Part shown: piece by piece, positions 44,212 to 53,527 of the stretch
Position numbering within the stretch: position 1 is the first letter of the stretch
Layout of the letters: every line of letters starts with the position of its first letter
Source of the DNA: SYIM01 sp041182885
GTDB lineage: Bacteria; Pseudomonadota; Gammaproteobacteria; Burkholderiales; Burkholderiaceae_E
Assembly: GCA_049423065.1 (NCBI GenBank)
Contig: JBMSQB010000001.1
Location: 1-64,000, forward strand
DNA length: 64,000 nt
Direction of reading: 5' to 3'
Notes under the pieces: model-generated
Seen by the model: the letters and a program-made list of their open reading frames with translations, nothing else
What the model was told of the DNA's origin: nothing
The model's database searches: none
Program-made: the position numbers and the translations under genes

Positions 44212-45210
44212 TTAACGCCGGCCCGCCAGGTACTCCTTGAGGACGGCTGCGCCGTCGGGTCCGGCGCGCTTTTCCCAATCCTGGGCGAGCCGCTCGCCGA
44301 CCTTGCGCAGGTCGGCCACGAAGGCGGCGTCCGGGGTGAGAATGGTGACGCCCTCCTTGACCAGGCGCGCCTTGGTTTCCTCGCCCTCGCGCTTGCTCCA
44401 GTCCCAGCCGCGCTTTTCCGCGTTGGCCGATGCCGTGAGGATGATTTGCTGTAGCTCTGCGGGCAGACCCTTGAAGGTGGCCGTGTTGATGATGATGGTG
44501 TCCTTGGAGTGGGCAGCCTGAAAGTCGATGAAGAACTTCGCGTAATCCCAGGACTGGGTGGCAACCGCGGTGGTGGAGGACGTGAGCGTGGCGTCAACGA
44601 TCCCCACGGTAAATGCCTGACTCAGTTCCGAGGCCTGCAGCACAGTGGGCGTGGCGCCCACGAGCTCGGCGAAGCGCGAGGCGGCCGGGCCCCAGCTGCG
44701 ATGCTTCATGCCCTTGAAATCTTCAATTTTCGTGATGGCCTTCTTGCTTACCATGCCCATGCCGGGGAAGGGTACGGTGTAGAGGATGGTGATGCCCTGT
44801 GCGTTCAGGCGTTTGTCGAGGTAGGGTTTGGAAAGTTTCCAGAGTCGGGCGGCCGATTCATAGCCGCTGTCCAGGAACAGGATGCCGTCGATATCGAAGA
44901 ACGCATATTCATTGCCGTAGGCGGGCAGGTTGGTCTCCGCGATCGGCACCTGTCCGGTTTGAACGGCTCGCTTGATTTCGGGCAGTTTGAAAAGTGAGCC
45001 GTTCGAATGCACTGTGATGTCGATTCGGCCGTTGGACGCGCTTCTTACCTCGTCGGCGAACATCCGCGTGTTCTTGGTGTGGAAGCTGCCGTCTGCGTAA
45101 GGGGTGGGCATGTTCCACTTGTATACCTGCTGGGCGCAGGCCGGACCCGCGGCCAGCGCGATCGCGCCAGCCAGGACATGAAACAGCGAGCAGCGTTTGA
45201 CGGGGTTCAT
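44212..45210 (-). CDS. dctP: TRAP transporter substrate-binding protein DctP
   Basis: 332 residues. A Sec signal ends near ACAQ. The body carries TQSWDYAKFFIDF late and MKHRSWGPAASRFAELVGATP around 160-180, where the conserved arginine for a substrate carboxylate lies. The ribosome site ggagg is upstream. It is in the second TRAP operon, between a cupin and the DctQ gene. Pairing with a PLP enzyme of the D-cysteine desulfhydrase group suggests an amino-acid-like or sulfonated ligand, which is inference. Confidence 0.92.
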   Translation of the reverse strand: MNPVKRCSLFHVLAGAIALAAGPACAQQVYKWNMPTPYADGSFHTKNTRMFADEVRSASNGRIDITVHSNGSLFKLPEIKRAVQTGQVPIAETNLPAYGNEYAFFDIDGILFLDSGYESAARLWKLSKPYLDKRLNAQGITILYTVPFPGMGMVSKKAITKIEDFKGMKHRSWGPAASRFAELVGATPTVLQASELSQAFTVGIVDATLTSSTTAVATQSWDYAKFFIDFQAAHSKDTIIINTATFKGLPAELQQIILTASANAEKRGWDWSKREGEETKARLVKEGVTILTPDAAFVADLRKVGERLAQDWEKRAGPDGAAVLKEYLAGRR

Positions 45211-45239
45211 CGGGAAGGCCTCCGCAGTTGAATTGAGGT

Positions 45240-45647
45240 TCAGAGCTCGTTGAACCAGACCACTTCGTCAAAGAATTTGTTTGGCTTGGTAAAGAAGGAA
45301 ATCGACAGGCAGCCATTGGGTGCATGCGCGATGTGCGTATTGCCGCCCGGACGCCACACAAAATTGCCTGCAGTGGCCGATCCCTGCTCGTCATCGAGGC
45401 TGCCTTCCAGGATGTAGGTCTGCTCGATTTCGGTATGGGTGTGAAGCGGAATGGTGGAGCCCGGCTCCATTTTGGAGAGCACGGTCAGCATGCCGTTTTC
45501 GTCCTGGAACAGAATTTTCACTTGAACGCCGGGAAACTTGGAGGGCTTCCAGGGCATGTTCAGTACGTCGACGAAGGTTGAGCGCGGCGTGGCGATGATT
45601 TCTTCGTGGGTGGGGCGGCGTTTCTGTGAAACCAGGGCTTCAGCCAT
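45240..45647 (-). CDS. Small cupin-domain protein
   Basis: 135 residues forming a single cupin. The metal-binding block IPLHTHTEIEQTYILEGSL (about 72-90) has the H-x-H-x(3-4)-E pattern, and a later THIAHAPNG gives the third histidine. It lies 29 bases before the TRAP operon's DctP gene on the same strand. Small cupins of this kind act as isomerases, dioxygenases or sensors; no specific role can be given. The divergent CoA-ligase operon starts 194-197 bases away. Confidence 0.82.
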   Translation of the reverse strand: MAEALVSQKRRPTHEEIIATPRSTFVDVLNMPWKPSKFPGVQVKILFQDENGMLTVLSKMEPGSTIPLHTHTEIEQTYILEGSLDDEQGSATAGNFVWRPGGNTHIAHAPNGCLSISFFTKPNKFFDEVVWFNEL

Positions 45648-45841
45648 GACTGTCTCCCAGAGAGGGTGGATGGATGCCGCACTCTACACACCGATCGCGC
45701 GCCGCTGCAACGTCTGTGATTCGATTCCTGAAAGAAACGATTCGGGCGGTGCCGCGCGCGCTCCGGCTATAGTCGATGTCCGGGGCGAACGGAGCGCTCG
45801 CGAAGCGTCGACCGCGATCAACCCCGACTGGAGATTGCTGA
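45648..45841. other. Divergent intergenic region between the cupin-TRAP and CoA-ligase operons
   Basis: This is the longest gene-free stretch in the window, about 195 bases. A possible -10 (tatagt) lies at 45768-45773 facing the ligase gene, without a convincing -35. Two copies of gattcg are present near 45722 and 45739. No RNA gene or repeat is evident. Confidence 0.3.
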
Positions 45842-45844
45842 GTG

Positions 45845-47500
45845 ATGCGAAGCGGACACTCCAAAGCCCGGTTTCCTGCTATGCGAACCGAGCTGGTCTA
45901 TGGCGACCGGCTGGTGCAATGTTTCAAGGACCGACCGCATTCGCTTTTCGGGATGCTCGAACAGGCGGTCAGGCGTTCGCCGCAGGGCGTGGCCCTGACA
46001 TGCGACAGCCAGCGACTCACTTACGTCGAACTTGATCATGAGGTCTCGAAGGCGGCCCGGGCGTTGCAGGCTTCAGGGATTGTTTGCGGCGATCGGGTCG
46101 CGCTCCTTCTGGGGAACCGGATCGAGTTTGTGGTGCTGTTGTTTGCTGCCGCACGCGTTGGTGCCATCGCCGTGCCGCTCAGCACCCGCGAGGTCAGACC
46201 TGGCATCGCCTACGCACTCGGCCAATGTGGCGCGCGCCTCCTGGTGCACGAGCGCGAGTTGTCCGACCAGGTGCCCGACGACAGCGAGCTGCCGGCGCCG
46301 CTTGCGCGGGTCTGGGTGGGCGATGCGCCGGGGGGCGACGATGTCACCCACCCGGCGGCCTGGCTGGGCTGGCTGAACGCAGCAGCGAGCGCGCCTCTGG
46401 GTGAGCCGGCCCTGCCTGCCGAGTTCGACACAGCAGCCATTCTCTATACGTCCGGCACGACCGGTCGACCCAAGGGCGCGATGCTCACCCATCTGGGGCT
46501 GGTGCACTCGGCGCTTCATTTCGTTCACGCCATGTCGCTTGGCCCACGCGACACCTCGATTGCCACGGTGCCGCTCAGCCATGTCACCGGACTGGTTGCA
46601 TTGATCTGCACCATGGTGATGGCCGCGGGCAAGCTGGTGGTGATGCCGTCGTTTCGCGCCTCGGCGTTCATCGAGCTTGCGCAAGCCGAACGCATGACAC
46701 ACACGCTCATGGTGCCTGCGATGTACAAGCTCTGCCTGATGGCCCCCGGGTTCGAGCGGGCCGATCTGTCGGCATGGCGGGTCGGTGCCTACGGAGGTGC
46801 GCCAATGCCGGCGGCAACGATTGCCGAGCTCACCCAGCGCATGCCGCAACTGATGCTCATGAATTGCTACGGATCAACCGAGACCACGTCGCCCGCCACG
46901 CTCATGCCGCCAGGCCAGAACGCAGGGCGGATCGATAGTGTCGGCTGCCCCCTGCCGTGCGCCGAGATCCGTGTGATGGACGATTCCGGTCGAGAGTGCG
47001 AGGCCGGTGAACTTGGCGAGATCTGGATCGGTGGCCCCATGGTCATCCCCGGTTACTGGAATCAGCCGGAGGCCACCCGAAGTGCGATCGTGGGCGGCTT
47101 CTGGCGCTCGGGGGATCTGGGATGGGTTGATGCCGAGGGTTACCTGCGGGTGGTCGATCGGATCAAGGACATGATCAATCGGGGCGGCTACAAGGTGTTC
47201 ACCATCGAGGTCGAGAATGTGCTTTACGAGCATGAGCAGGTGATTGAGTGCGCGGTGGTGCCGGTGCCGTGTCCGGTTCTGGGTGAGCGCGTGCAGGCGG
47301 TGGTGTATGCCCGGGACGGATCTGCGGAATCGGTTCGGCTGAATCGCGAACTGGGCGCACACTGCGCCGCACGATTGGCAGATTACAAGCGGCCGGAGCG
47401 TTTCGTCGTGGTGGATCAGCCGTTGCCGCGCAACGCCAACGGCAAACTTCTCAAACGCCAGATTCGGGAGGCATTGCGCCATGAGCAGCAGCCGGTATGA
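45845..47500 (+). CDS. AMP-forming acyl-CoA ligase (class I adenylate-forming enzyme)
   Basis: 551 residues from the ATG at 45845; an overlapping GTG at 45842 and a later ATG at 45881 are alternatives. The AMP-binding P-loop reads ILYTSGTTGRPKGAML at about 199-214. The A5-type YGSTETTSPATL and the hinge motif DRIKDMINRGGYKVF follow, with the catalytic lysine region NANGKLLKR at the end. It converts a carboxylic acid, ATP and CoA to the acyl-CoA. It overlaps the next gene by 20 bases, indicating translational coupling. Its position with MaoC and SDR genes suggests a short beta-oxidation-like path for a fatty or aryl acid. Confidence 0.88.
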   Translation: MRSGHSKARFPAMRTELVYGDRLVQCFKDRPHSLFGMLEQAVRRSPQGVALTCDSQRLTYVELDHEVSKAARALQASGIVCGDRVALLLGNRIEFVVLLFAAARVGAIAVPLSTREVRPGIAYALGQCGARLLVHERELSDQVPDDSELPAPLARVWVGDAPGGDDVTHPAAWLGWLNAAASAPLGEPALPAEFDTAAILYTSGTTGRPKGAMLTHLGLVHSALHFVHAMSLGPRDTSIATVPLSHVTGLVALICTMVMAAGKLVVMPSFRASAFIELAQAERMTHTLMVPAMYKLCLMAPGFERADLSAWRVGAYGGAPMPAATIAELTQRMPQLMLMNCYGSTETTSPATLMPPGQNAGRIDSVGCPLPCAEIRVMDDSGRECEAGELGEIWIGGPMVIPGYWNQPEATRSAIVGGFWRSGDLGWVDAEGYLRVVDRIKDMINRGGYKVFTIEVENVLYEHEQVIECAVVPVPCPVLGERVQAVVYARDGSAESVRLNRELGAHCAARLADYKRPERFVVVDQPLPRNANGKLLKRQIREALRHEQQPV

Positions 47501-47954
47501 CACGCTCGAGGCGCTGCGCGCTGCGGTGGGCACCGAAGCATTTCTTTCCGACTGGGTGTTGATCGATCAGCGCAGGATCGATCTGTTCGCCGAGGCTACC
47601 GATGACCCGCAGTGGATTCATGTCGATACCGAGCGGGCTGCGCGCGAGTCGCCCTTTGGCAGCACGATCGCGCACGGGTTTCTCACGCTGTCACTCCTCG
47701 GGCGCTTCTATGACCGGCATCTGTCGTTGCCGTTCTGCGCAATGGGCATCAACTACGGGCTGAACCGGGTTCGCTTCACCCGCCCGGTTCGTTCGGGGCA
47801 GCGGGTGCGCGGGCGATTTCTGTTGACATCGCTCGAAGACATCCCGGGTGGGATCCAGATGTCATTCACCGTCACCATCGAAATCGATGGCGAGGACAAG
47901 CCCGCGTGTGTGGCGGAGTCCCTGGTGCGGCAATATTTTCCAACCTCAGGCTGA
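47481..47954 (+). CDS. MaoC-family (R)-hotdog dehydratase
   Basis: 157 residues of the MaoC hot-dog family. The catalytic Asp and His are visible in ATDDPQWIHVD at about 35-45, followed by FGSTIAHGFLTLSLL. It probably hydrates an enoyl-CoA to (R)-3-hydroxyacyl-CoA. It overlaps the CoA ligase by 20 bases. The next gene is an SDR, which would oxidise the 3-hydroxyacyl product to 3-oxo. Confidence 0.87.
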   Translation: MSSSRYDTLEALRAAVGTEAFLSDWVLIDQRRIDLFAEATDDPQWIHVDTERAARESPFGSTIAHGFLTLSLLGRFYDRHLSLPFCAMGINYGLNRVRFTRPVRSGQRVRGRFLLTSLEDIPGGIQMSFTVTIEIDGEDKPACVAESLVRQYFPTSG

Positions 47955-47966
47955 GCGGAGGCCTTG

Positions 47967-48749
47967 ATGCAGCAGGAACAACCGCGGGTGGCGATTGTGA
48001 GTGGTGCAGCTGGCAGTGTGGGCGCAGCGTGCGCGCGGATGCTGGCCGAGCGCGGCTATCGCCTCGCGCTTCATTACGCGAGGCGCGCCGAGGCGGCCGA
48101 GCGGATTGCCGATGAGTGTCGGGCGCTGGGTGCCGACTGCTTCACGGTCGCGGGTGACCTCGCGAGTGATGCCGACTGTCGCGCGATCGTTGAGTCGGCC
48201 TTCGCACGGTGGGGCCGGGTGGATGCACTCGCCAATTGCGCGGGTACAACCGTGTTTCTGCCAATGGCCCGGATCGATGAGGCCGATGACGAAGGGTTTC
48301 TTCAGGTCTTTCAGGTGAATGCCCTGGGGCCCTTCAAGATGTCTCGCGCGGCGGCAAAGCGCATGCAAACTGATTCCGCAATCGTGAATGTGTCGTCCAT
48401 TGCGGGCGAAAGCGGACGAGGCAGTTCCTACGCCTATGTGGCCTCCAAGGCTGCGCTCAACGCGTTGACGCTGAGCCTTGCGCGCTCGCTTGCGCCCAAA
48501 GTGAGGGTCAACGCGGTCTTGCCGGGAATGATAGACGGCCGGTGGATGCGAGAGGGGCTGGGCGATGCATCGTTTGAGCGCGTGCGGCAGGATTTTTCCT
48601 CGCTCTCGGCGCTCGAGCGAATCTGTCAGCCAGAGGATATTGCGCAGGCCATCGTCTGGCTGCTGGAGCCCGGATCGGTGGTGACCGGGCAACTGATCCG
48701 CGTGGATGCCGGCTACACGCTTGGGCGTGATCGCAATCAGAGCAGCTAG
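47967..48749 (+). CDS. Short-chain dehydrogenase/reductase (3-oxoacyl reductase-like)
   Basis: 260 residues from the ATG at 47967, which follows a gcggagg site; a TTG lies one codon upstream. The nucleotide motif is SGAAGSVGAACARML near residue 13. The catalytic block SYAYVASKAAL has Tyr and Lys in the usual YxxxK spacing, and a nearby SSIAGES gives the serine. It is the third gene of the ligase-MaoC-SDR set and would interconvert 3-hydroxy and 3-oxo acyl or ring substrates with NAD(P). Confidence 0.9.
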   Translation: MQQEQPRVAIVSGAAGSVGAACARMLAERGYRLALHYARRAEAAERIADECRALGADCFTVAGDLASDADCRAIVESAFARWGRVDALANCAGTTVFLPMARIDEADDEGFLQVFQVNALGPFKMSRAAAKRMQTDSAIVNVSSIAGESGRGSSYAYVASKAALNALTLSLARSLAPKVRVNAVLPGMIDGRWMREGLGDASFERVRQDFSSLSALERICQPEDIAQAIVWLLEPGSVVTGQLIRVDAGYTLGRDRNQSS

Positions 48750-48755
48750 CGCACG

Positions 48756-48767
48756 ACCGGGCCCGGT
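48756..48767. terminator. 12-bp palindrome at a convergent gene end
   Basis: ACCGGGCCCGGT is a perfect palindrome directly after the SDR gene and before the convergent IorB stop codon, followed by TTTAAAT. It has no loop, so hairpin formation would be poor, but it is placed where a bidirectional terminator is expected. Confidence 0.3.
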
Positions 48768-50336
48768 TTAAATGGGCGCGAGCGCCAGCGCCTGCCGCTG
48801 GCGTTCGAGTGCCGCGCCCTGCGCATCGGCGAGCGACGCGGCAAGGAGCGAGGCAAGCGCATCGGCAGCGTCCGGTCGACCCTGCAGTTGGTCGGCTGCG
48901 CGCATCAGGCGGTCAAAGCGGCTCATGCCGCGTGCATGCGTGTCGCTATAGCCCTTGATCGCACGCCTCAGCCGGATCACCTCCACTGCAAACCGGTAGT
49001 CATGGGCGAAGGCCTGCTCCACCCGGGCGAGCCAGGCCTCCAGATGTTGCTGCTCGCGCTGGTGGCGCAGACTTGAACGGCGCATGAAGCGAAGCGATGC
49101 GAGTGCGTGCAGCATCAGCTGACCCGTGATGGTGTGCGAGCGAACCCGGCGACCCTTCGAGAGGCGCCGCTCGATCCAGGCGCTCAGTCCGCGTGATTGC
49201 TCGAGTTTGTGCGCAAGGCCTGCAGGCAGCAGCGAGGTGACCTCCTCGAGCCTGGGATGGAAATATTCAGTGGCACCGACCACTTCCGAATCGCTGGCGC
49301 CAACCTCGCGCCGGATCCGCTCGAAGCGCTCGCTTCGCGACTTGAGATCCGCGACGCGGATGATGTCGTCGTAAGCCATGGCCACCGCGATCCAGCGGGC
49401 GGCTTCAATCGTGGCCAGATGACCGTGGGCCTCGCCGCCGCTTCCCGCGGCTGTGCGGTGGACATGAGCAACACGGTTGAGATATTCCGCACCGTAATCG
49501 AGGTCCTGGTATTCCAAGACGCGCTGCAACCCAGCCCCCAGCATGGGATGGGCGACGGCCGGGAACTCGGCCACGATCCGCTCGCGCAGGCGCTCGACTT
49601 CGGGCGATGCAGCGCGTGAGGGGAGCGGGGCGGGCTCGCCCGGCAGGGGTGGCTGTTCGGCAGCGGTACGAATAGGCTCGCGGATCGCGTTGCATCCGGC
49701 CTGCCAGGCTCGCAGGCTGGGCTCGGCCCCCACGCCGGCCCGGCGAATGGTGTCGCGGAAAGCGTCATCCGTGAACGGCAATTCGCCGCTGCCAGCGAGC
49801 GCACCGAACAGGGCGGCGGAAATCACGCTGCCTTCGCGGCGGGCGAGTTGCTGCATGTCGTCGTGGAGGAAGCGCTGTGCATAGCGGGTGCCTGCCTCGA
49901 GGACAGCTGTTGTGTCGGCGATGCCATTTCCCGGCACGACTTTCTCGAGCGTGCCGAAGTCGCGGTGCGTGGATGCGATCAGGGTGGTGCGTTCGCGACT
50001 GACCAGTCCCCGCTGGATGGCACGGCCTGCCTCCATCAATTCGGCTGCGATCACGATATCGACCTCGCCCGGTACAGGCATGAGGGCGAACACGGGTTGG
50101 GCGCCGCGCGCTTGCCCATGCGCGGCATTGAGCAGTTCGACGTAGTAGATGGTGGCGCCGGTTCGCTGCGCCACCCCTGGCACGGAGGTGGACTGCGCGA
50201 GATAGCCGTTGTTTTCAGCGAGGTCGACGATCCAGTCGACCAGCACGCCGCCGCCCTGTCCCCCCATCGCCATGATGGCGATGGTGATGGGGCGGTCGGG
50301 GCGGGCGCCTCGGACGGTGATGCCGGGTGCGCTCAT
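48768..50336 (-). CDS. iorB: Indolepyruvate oxidoreductase subunit B-like (long form)
   Basis: 522 residues from the ATG at 50336, which overlaps the stop of the IorA gene by three bases; a longer reading to 50525 lies inside IorA and is rejected. The gamma-type pyruvate-oxidoreductase fold is shown by ITIAIMAMGGQGGGVLVDW. The first 190 residues match the archaeal IorB, and about 330 additional residues follow, an arrangement found in betaproteobacteria. The long C-terminal part is helical and Arg-rich. With IorA it oxidatively decarboxylates aryl-pyruvates to aryl-acetyl-CoA, reducing a ferredoxin. Confidence 0.85.
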   Translation of the reverse strand: MSAPGITVRGARPDRPITIAIMAMGGQGGGVLVDWIVDLAENNGYLAQSTSVPGVAQRTGATIYYVELLNAAHGQARGAQPVFALMPVPGEVDIVIAAELMEAGRAIQRGLVSRERTTLIASTHRDFGTLEKVVPGNGIADTTAVLEAGTRYAQRFLHDDMQQLARREGSVISAALFGALAGSGELPFTDDAFRDTIRRAGVGAEPSLRAWQAGCNAIREPIRTAAEQPPLPGEPAPLPSRAASPEVERLRERIVAEFPAVAHPMLGAGLQRVLEYQDLDYGAEYLNRVAHVHRTAAGSGGEAHGHLATIEAARWIAVAMAYDDIIRVADLKSRSERFERIRREVGASDSEVVGATEYFHPRLEEVTSLLPAGLAHKLEQSRGLSAWIERRLSKGRRVRSHTITGQLMLHALASLRFMRRSSLRHQREQQHLEAWLARVEQAFAHDYRFAVEVIRLRRAIKGYSDTHARGMSRFDRLMRAADQLQGRPDAADALASLLAASLADAQGAALERQRQALALAPI

Positions 50337-52534
50337 CGGGTTGTCTCCACCACCAGTGAACGGGCGGCAAGCGAACGGTTGCGGCGCGTTTGCAGCCAGC
50401 CGGCAACACCGCGACGCACCCGATCGACGCCACGCTCGAAAGCGCTGGCGTTTCGGACCCACTCGATCCGGTAGAACGACGGGCAGAGCACCGCGGCATC
50501 GGCGACCTCGCCACAATGTCCGCACGCCACACAGCTGTCGTCAACGGCGGCGACCGGGTCGGGTTTGAGCGGATCGCCACTCGGCTTGAGCGAGAGCGAG
50601 GGACAACCCGAAACGCGCATGCAGGCATGGTCGCCGCTGCAGACCGCGGCATCGACGCCGAACTTCTCCTTCAGCACCCGTTCGCCGCGGGCCGCAGCCT
50701 GCGCCTTCTGGGGTCGCTCCCGACGCTGACGGTTCAACATGCACTCGCTCTGGGCGATCACCACCTTGGGTCCGCGAAAATCGGTGGTGAGTGCCTCCTT
50801 GAGCGCATCGCGCATGGTCCGCACATCATAGGTGTCGGTGATGGTTCGAACCCACTGCACGCCCACGCCCCGCACGGCCGCTTCAATCGGGTGATAGGTG
50901 CTGCGGTTCGGGTTGTCGGCGCGTGATGAGGGGATGTCCTGTCCGCCGGTCGCGGCCGAGTAGTTGTTGTCGACAATGACAATCACACCATCGGATTTAT
51001 TGAATACCGCGTTGGCAATACCGCTGGTGAGGCCGTTATGCCAGAAGCCACCGTCGCCCATGATCGAGATCGCGCGCTTGGAGCCCTCGATACCGAAGGC
51101 GGCTGCGCTCGAGGCGCCGAGCCCGTAGCCCATGGTGGAGGCGCCCAGATGAAACGGCGGCATGGCTGCAAACAGATGGCAGCCGATATCGCCTGCGATG
51201 TGGTGCTCGCCCAGATCCTGCTGCAGGAGGGTGAGCGCAGAAAAGATCGGACGCTCGGGGCAGCCGGTACAGAAGCTGGGCGGGCGCGCAGGAACGATGT
51301 CGTTGAGTTCTGGCGCAGCGCGGCGCATGTTGGCGCCTGCAGCGGCCGCGGCACTGGGTGGACGTTCTCGCTTGATCGAGATTGGGACCGCGGTTGCGAC
51401 CGCTGCCGGCCGGTAGCGGCTGGCAAATGCCTTGACCCCCGAGCGCAGTTCGGCCACGGTGTATTCGCCTGCCATTGTGAGCAGGTCTTTGCCATGGACG
51501 GTCGTGCCGAGCCCCGCGCGGCTCAGGACCGCGCGGATGGCCTGCTCGTGATAGTCGGGTTGGCCTTCTTCGACGATCAGCACCGCCTTCTTGCCTTCGC
51601 AGAAACGCAGCACCTCGGCGTCGATGATGGGATAGGCGACGTTGAGCACGTACATGGGAATGCGTGACTGCCCATACAGATCAGCAAGCTCCTCATGCAT
51701 AAGCGCCCGGAGCGTGTTGTTGTAGAGGCCGCCCAGCACGATCACGCCCAGTTCACTGATATCGCCGTCAAAGAATTCATTGAGTTGATGGTCTTGAATA
51801 TATTTGACTGCGGCAGGCCAGCGATCGAGCACCTTCTCGTGCTCGTGCATGAACGCGGCCGGCGGCAGAACAATACGGCTGGTGTCGCGGCGCGGTGCCT
51901 CCAGGGCCTGACGCAGGCTGAACGCGGGCGGACGGTTTTCACGGGTGACAAAACTTCCGTGCACATGACAGGCGCGGATTCTCAGTTCCAGCATCACCGG
52001 GGTGTTGCTCGCCTCGGACAGCGCGAAGCCGTGGTGGACAGCATTCACAATGGAGGGAAGGTTGGGGCGTGGGTCGAGCAGCCAGATTTGCGACTTCATC
52101 GCAAAGGCGTGCGTGCGCTCCTGCATGATCGAGGAACCCTCGCCGTAGTCTTCCCCAATGATGATGAGCGCGCCGCCAATCACGCCACCCGAGGCGAGGT
52201 TGGCGAGCGCGTCCGACGCGACGTTGGTGCCGACCGTGGATTTCCAGGTGACCGCGCCGCGGATCGGGTAGGTCATGGAGGGCGCAAGGGTTGCGGCCGC
52301 GCAGGCCTCGCTCGCGCTCGATTCGAAATGTACGCCCATCTGGTCGAGGATGGGGCGCGCATCAGCCAGCACATCCATGAGATGCGAGATGGGCGCGCCC
52401 TGGTAACCGGCAACGTATCCGACCCCGCACTCGAGCAGCGCCTTGGTGACCGCGAGGATGCCTTCGCCCCGAAATACCGTGCCGGCGGGAACCAGCAACT
52501 GCTCGACTTCTTTCTTGAACGAACGTTCAGCCAT
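50333..52534 (-). CDS. iorA: Indolepyruvate ferredoxin oxidoreductase subunit A
   Basis: 733 residues. The first half is a pyrimidine-binding domain (YVAGYQGAPISHLMDVL near 40-55), and the second carries the TPP-binding block with GDIGCHLFAAMPPF and MGDGGFWHNGLTSGIAN. The C-terminal 90 residues have a cysteine-rich ferredoxin-like region (CSGDHACMRVSGC, then DDSCVACGHCGEVA), which should carry [4Fe-4S] clusters. Together with IorB it converts an aryl-2-oxo acid, CoA and oxidised ferredoxin to acyl-CoA and CO2. It is the third gene of a tight operon with an aldolase and a 2-hydroxyacid dehydrogenase. Confidence 0.9.
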   Translation of the reverse strand: MAERSFKKEVEQLLVPAGTVFRGEGILAVTKALLECGVGYVAGYQGAPISHLMDVLADARPILDQMGVHFESSASEACAAATLAPSMTYPIRGAVTWKSTVGTNVASDALANLASGGVIGGALIIIGEDYGEGSSIMQERTHAFAMKSQIWLLDPRPNLPSIVNAVHHGFALSEASNTPVMLELRIRACHVHGSFVTRENRPPAFSLRQALEAPRRDTSRIVLPPAAFMHEHEKVLDRWPAAVKYIQDHQLNEFFDGDISELGVIVLGGLYNNTLRALMHEELADLYGQSRIPMYVLNVAYPIIDAEVLRFCEGKKAVLIVEEGQPDYHEQAIRAVLSRAGLGTTVHGKDLLTMAGEYTVAELRSGVKAFASRYRPAAVATAVPISIKRERPPSAAAAAGANMRRAAPELNDIVPARPPSFCTGCPERPIFSALTLLQQDLGEHHIAGDIGCHLFAAMPPFHLGASTMGYGLGASSAAAFGIEGSKRAISIMGDGGFWHNGLTSGIANAVFNKSDGVIVIVDNNYSAATGGQDIPSSRADNPNRSTYHPIEAAVRGVGVQWVRTITDTYDVRTMRDALKEALTTDFRGPKVVIAQSECMLNRQRRERPQKAQAAARGERVLKEKFGVDAAVCSGDHACMRVSGCPSLSLKPSGDPLKPDPVAAVDDSCVACGHCGEVADAAVLCPSFYRIEWVRNASAFERGVDRVRRGVAGWLQTRRNRSLAARSLVVETTR

Positions 52535-52540
52535 GATGAC

Positions 52541-53524
52541 TCATCCTGCCTTGACAACCGAGCGGGGCGTTCGGCCCGCTGCGAAATCCACCAGACACCC
52601 CAGCCCTTCGCGGGCGATGGCGTCGAAGCACTCGTCGGTCCAGCACAGTGCATGCGGGGTGACAATGACCTGCTCCATCGACAACAGGGGGTTGTTGGGG
52701 TCAACCGGCTCCTGTTCAAAGACATCGAGCCCCGCGCCAGCGATCCGACCCGCGCGTAGCGCATCGATCAGCGCCGTTTCGTCGGCCACCGGGCCACGTG
52801 CAACATTGATGAAAAAGGCCTCGGGCTTCATCTGTGCAAAGCGCTGGGCATTCATCAGATGGCGAGTCTGGTCATTGAGGATGCAGCACGCGACGACAAA
52901 ATCGGAGCGGGCGAGCAAATGATCGAGTGCGACAGGTTCGCCCTGCAGCGCCCGAATGCCCGCCTGATCTGCGAACGGATCGGACACCAGCATCTTCCAG
53001 CCGAAGGGTGCAGCGAGGGAGAGAATTTCCCGGCCAATGCCGCCGGCGCCAATGAGGCCCAGCGTGCGACGGGTCAGGCCCAGCCCCATGTGGCTGGTGC
53101 GTTCGTTCCAGCGCCCCGTCCGGGTGAGGCGATCCTTGGTGAAGAGCCGGCCGGCGAGCGCAAAGATGAGCGTAAGCGTGGCGACCGCAACAGGCCGGCG
53201 AACCGCCACCGGTGTGTTGGTCAGCGTGATGCCGCGCTCGGCCAGCGCGGCGCAGTCAACCGAGTCGTAGCCCACGCCGTGGCGCGCCACGATTCGCACG
53301 CGGCAGTCGCTGCGAGCAACGCTGGCCCGCGTGACGCGCGGCGCGTTGACGTAAAGGCCATCATAGCGGGCCGCCACGTCGGGCGTGATCTCGCTCAAGG
53401 TCTCGGGGATGAGTTCCCAGGTGAGGTCGGGCGCGTTGTTCAACAGTTCGAGCGGGCCTCGCCCAAACGAGGGCTCGCCGTCAGCCTTGATGAGATCGCG
53501 GGTCAGTCCGATTCGAAAGCTCAT
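52541..53524 (-). CDS. D-2-hydroxyacid dehydrogenase (phosphoglycerate dehydrogenase-like)
   Basis: 327 residues. The NAD turn reads LGLIGAGGIGREI. The catalytic Arg (NVARGPVAD), Glu (VFEQEPVDP) and His (TPHALCWTDE) are all present. In this operon, three bases after the aldolase and six before IorA, it would interconvert a 2-hydroxy acid and the 2-oxo acid used by IorAB. It differs from the dehydrogenase at the left end of the window, so the two are separate paralogues. Confidence 0.88.
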   Translation of the reverse strand: MSFRIGLTRDLIKADGEPSFGRGPLELLNNAPDLTWELIPETLSEITPDVAARYDGLYVNAPRVTRASVARSDCRVRIVARHGVGYDSVDCAALAERGITLTNTPVAVRRPVAVATLTLIFALAGRLFTKDRLTRTGRWNERTSHMGLGLTRRTLGLIGAGGIGREILSLAAPFGWKMLVSDPFADQAGIRALQGEPVALDHLLARSDFVVACCILNDQTRHLMNAQRFAQMKPEAFFINVARGPVADETALIDALRAGRIAGAGLDVFEQEPVDPNNPLLSMEQVIVTPHALCWTDECFDAIAREGLGCLVDFAAGRTPRSVVKAG

Positions 53525-53527
53525 GCG

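Noticed and set aside
50337..50525. An N-terminal extension of the IorB frame upstream of its ATG
   Set aside because: The extension lies inside the IorA coding region, has no start signal and would break the ATGA coupling between the two genes.
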